From Corallochytrium limacisporum (taxonomy: Eukaryota; Opisthokonta), in assembly GCA_002811645.1 (NCBI GenBank), contig PDIP01000067.1, positions 184,018 to 244,828 of the forward strand: a stretch of 60,811 nt of DNA, given 5' to 3'. Position numbers and translations under genes: made by a program. Position 1 is the first letter of the stretch. The number at the start of each line of letters is the position of its first letter. This document shows positions 57,912-60,811 of this stretch, piece by piece. The notes beneath the pieces were generated by a model. The model was not told the DNA's origin and did not search any database. It saw only the letters and a list, made by a program, of their open reading frames with translations.

Positions 57912-60811
57912 TCGAATACCAATTAAAATCAAAGAATATAAGGATTTTGAACATAATATATTGATTTTTATGACAATCAAGGGGAGGGAGGGAACTGTAA
58001 CTTGGGCAAGCTGTAAGTAAACAGTGTACAACCACGTACACATCCTGGTTTTCCATAAACACCGATAGTATCCCAGGGCAAGGGTCTCCTGTAATGAAAC
58101 GACTGGGGACGATACCAAAGCTCAGATTTTAAACTTCAATCATTCAGACCTGCTAGGAACATGTTCGCGGCTAGCTGTTGTGTGGTTGAAACTGATGTTG
58201 TCACCATACTGTTGGTAGTGCTGCTTTCATCTCTGCGGTAATGTGCAAGAAGAACATCCATAAACCGCCGCACACAAGGGTATTTGGGATCATCTCATCA
58301 TGCTTTATGAGGCAAAAGGGGGGACGAATTGGGTCCTGGTCACACTGACGAATACTGAGGGTTGCCCACTCACAGTAATGATGTCGTTGTTCCAGTCCCT
58401 AGCAGAGTTGCCATCCAGCGATCCTTTGGGACCAATCCCAGTGCAGGATTCTTCACGATGTCTTCTCCGCTGTCGCCATATATCAATATCATTCAAGCGC
58501 AGCTACGTCTCCGACGGTAAGGAGAACTCTCAATAGCGGACATCTGTCATTTTCTCGTTTCATCGTTCATACTAGCCAACCTGAACATGAAAGTGGCAAG
58601 GTCCACTTGTCCTAAACAACTTGCATGGAATGCACTCTCAGTGTATAATGTGCTCTCGTTGACGGGTAGAAGGACAAAGTACCGGCCAAAGTTATATGTC
58701 ATATCTTGACTTCGTCGCCGTAAGCGATGGACACAAAGCACGTTGCCCCCACCCCCCCATCGGAAGGTGGAGTTTCTAGCTGTCGGAGAGTTCATAAAAT
58801 TTACAATTAAGCGAAGAACCATGGAACAATGAAGAAGTGAGACCTGGAACGCAAAATCTTGTGATCGTGTTGCTCCAAGATTGAGGACCCACATGCGGCA
58901 TCGTTGCGGAACTGTAAGCAAGGAGAGTTTAGATGGGGCCTCCCTCTACGGCCCCACGGTCTAATCCAGTGGCAACGTAGGATGGGCTGTCGCATGGCAA
59001 ACAGAAATGAATTTGAGTGAAATGGAATTCGGATTGGGAACGGAGAATCAGCTTCCCGAGTCTTTCCATGCTCGCCCATAGGACGTGGAAGCCAGTGGTG
59101 CCGTGCTTCGTCCACATCTTCACATGCAGATGAGGCTTCCATCGAACCAGATGTGTCCAACAACTGGCGGGAAAAGTTTACAGAACTGTTTTGGACCTGT
59201 CGTTCTGTGGATGCGGTCTGTCGCTCCCAGGTGGTGACACCTTTGGCTCGCCCGGAAGAACGTACGTGGCTAAAGATCGCCTCAAATCCCGTGGTACCAC
59301 GCACGAAAAGACGAGTGCATCATTTCCTACTGTTCTTTGATGGCGTTGTTTAGGATTTTCCTTCAACGTATAGTGATGAATGGCAAAAAGCAACACAATT
59401 TTCTAGATTTCTAATCAGTTTCCTCAAACGTGGAGCGTGGAAAGCGTGTTTCTGACACTATGAACCACCGTCCGTACGAGGGACGCTGAAAACACAGAGA
59501 GATTCCGATGTATCACGTATGTAGCACTTGTGAATCCAGGTACGATTTGTGTTAGAAATCTTCCGCGCCCTACCGACAAGCACAGCAATCATCGTCTTGC
59601 CTGTACCCTTACCAAACATCACAGTGCGCTGTTACATCATCTTGAATTCCACACCACCATTTCGTATTACATGCATGGATCCATTTTTAAGGTCCTAAGC
59701 TTTACACCAAACAAAATGCGGGAGAATGTCGGCGGATGTTTACGGAGCTGGATGTCACATAGAAACGCGACGTGCACGACCTACAGGGACACTGCATCCC
59801 TGGTGCTGAGACGATTCATCCACCGCCCACGGATGTAAGCCGGGTGTCCAAAACTACCCACCCCGGGGGTAGTAACACTTATCTATGGCCACAACTCTGT
59901 ACACAGCATCACGAGAACTCACGAGGTCTTAGCAGGACAAACACTGAGCCTACTGATTCACAGTATGAAACATGGCACATCTGATCCATAAGCCAGTGAA
60001 CATCTTTGCCATGCGGGAGGTTATAAGACTCCTCTGTTTCTGGTCCAATGATGGACAATGAATTTTGGCCGACATCGTGTAAATTGAAGATACCGCTCTG
60101 TCGGTCGCTGATACCAAAAGTTGATGAGAAACATCCAATCCATCACCACGATGCCACAGGATACTAAGTTTAGATAGCTTATACAGAACGTATCAGGGAG
60201 CAATACAAATTGAGATTAGGAAGTGTGTGTATTCATGTGACGTTGTTGTCCTCCGCAGATGATTAGTCTTCTGGCTCATGCTCTTTTCTGCTCCTACGAC
60301 ATGGATAGAGAGCGCGAACGTTGGCGGTAGTATGTAGGCGCACCAGCCCACAGAATTGGTATAAGTTCACCGAAACCCTCCACTCACAAGCGAGAACGTT
60401 GGCAATATTGGTGGTATATTGTGCACAAGAGAATGTCAAAAGGACCTGAGTCACAGCGTTACGTCAAATTCCCGCTAGTATCCAATAGCTGTGATCATGG
60501 AAGGCCCACAAGCTTGGCAGTGCAGTTACGTTCTGGCAGGAAAATGCTCCACCACTGATGTCGCGATTACAATCGTCTTGCATCACCACTATTGAAGCTG
60601 TGGCTGGCTGCATATGACACATGCTGAGGATAACAGTGTTTCTGTGGCTAGAGCCTCTCTTCGCGGAAGTCTTTAACAACGTCCGTATTGGTTCAACCAC
60701 CCACACTCATTCGGCGAAGACGTCCCACATACTATCCTCTGCGTCGAAATATTGCTCCAAATCATATTTAATCAACCGGAATAAGGAGGGAGGGAGAAAT
60801 TCGCGCCAACC
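57912..60811. other. Terminal region without recognised gene
   Basis: About 2.9 kb. Composition is ordinary, unlike the C/G-rich spacers. Open frames up to 165 codons occur on both strands but none resembles a known family, and they overlap in several frames. A degraded mobile element or the end of an intron-bearing gene is possible. The last 15 bases contain TTCGCGCCAA, a partial E2F-like match that may belong to a gene beyond the window. Confidence 0.5.

Noticed and set aside
58547-59304. Overlapping minus-strand frames of 124 and 165 codons considered as a transposase remnant
   Set aside because: No DDE, helicase or reverse-transcriptase motif is visible and no terminal repeats were found.

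Overview
This window is nuclear DNA of a eukaryote, most likely a unicellular opisthokont and possibly a holozoan. Each of the 17 intact genes reads as one uninterrupted frame from a plausible ATG to a stop, so introns are rare or absent. Several proteins have animal or fungal relatives: a TOM22 with the long opisthokont-style receptor core, an opisthokont-type ATP synthase b subunit, a fungal-type cystathionine gamma-synthase, a TRIC cation channel, a protein resembling the beta subunit of voltage-gated calcium channels, and a protein with an SH2-like domain. There are no operons or ribosome binding sites, and several starts sit in an ACC-ATG-G context. The species cannot be fixed from the sequence; an intron-poor walled or osmotrophic unicellular holozoan is a guess only.

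Layout. 1-6000: cystathionine gamma-synthase (+), an unrecognised coiled-coil protein (-) and the ATPase OLA1 (+). 6.0-12.5 kb: a long spacer with homopolymers, microsatellites, a 47-bp perfect inverted repeat and an assembly gap. 12.5-16.8 kb: a secreted protein with a predicted GPI anchor (+) facing an SH2-like protein (-). 16.8-24.3 kb: a second long low-complexity spacer with a (CA)30 tract and a 705-base gap. 24.3-57.9 kb: a dense block with SMC5 (-), eIF3k (+), DNA polymerase alpha (-), a broken CATIP-like ciliary gene (+), ATP synthase b (-), ORC5 (-), PRORP (+), a CaV-beta/MAGUK-like protein (-), TRIC (+), TOM22 (-), an ankyrin-kinase-HECT fusion (+), SAM50 (-) and an RPAP3-like protein (+). 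57.9-60.8 kb: no recognisable gene.

Genes in the dense block nearly alternate in strand. Convergent pairs are separated by only 80-190 bp and divergent pairs by about 0.7-1.5 kb, so most upstream regions are probably shared by two genes. Functional themes are DNA replication and chromosome maintenance (POLA1, ORC5, SMC5), mitochondrial biogenesis and energy (TOM22, SAM50, ATP synthase b, PRORP), calcium and membrane signalling (CaV-beta-like, TRIC), and protein modification or chaperoning (ankyrin-kinase-HECT, RPAP3-like). The three replication and chromosome genes each carry a TTTTCGCGC element 170-260 bp upstream of the start, which suggests an E2F-type S-phase regulon.

The observations most worth following are the ankyrin-kinase-HECT fusion, the shared E2F-like element, the CaV-beta-like gene placed head to head with TRIC, the decayed CATIP-like gene, an ORC5 with a lost P-loop, and an SH2-like domain with His in place of the phosphotyrosine-binding Arg.
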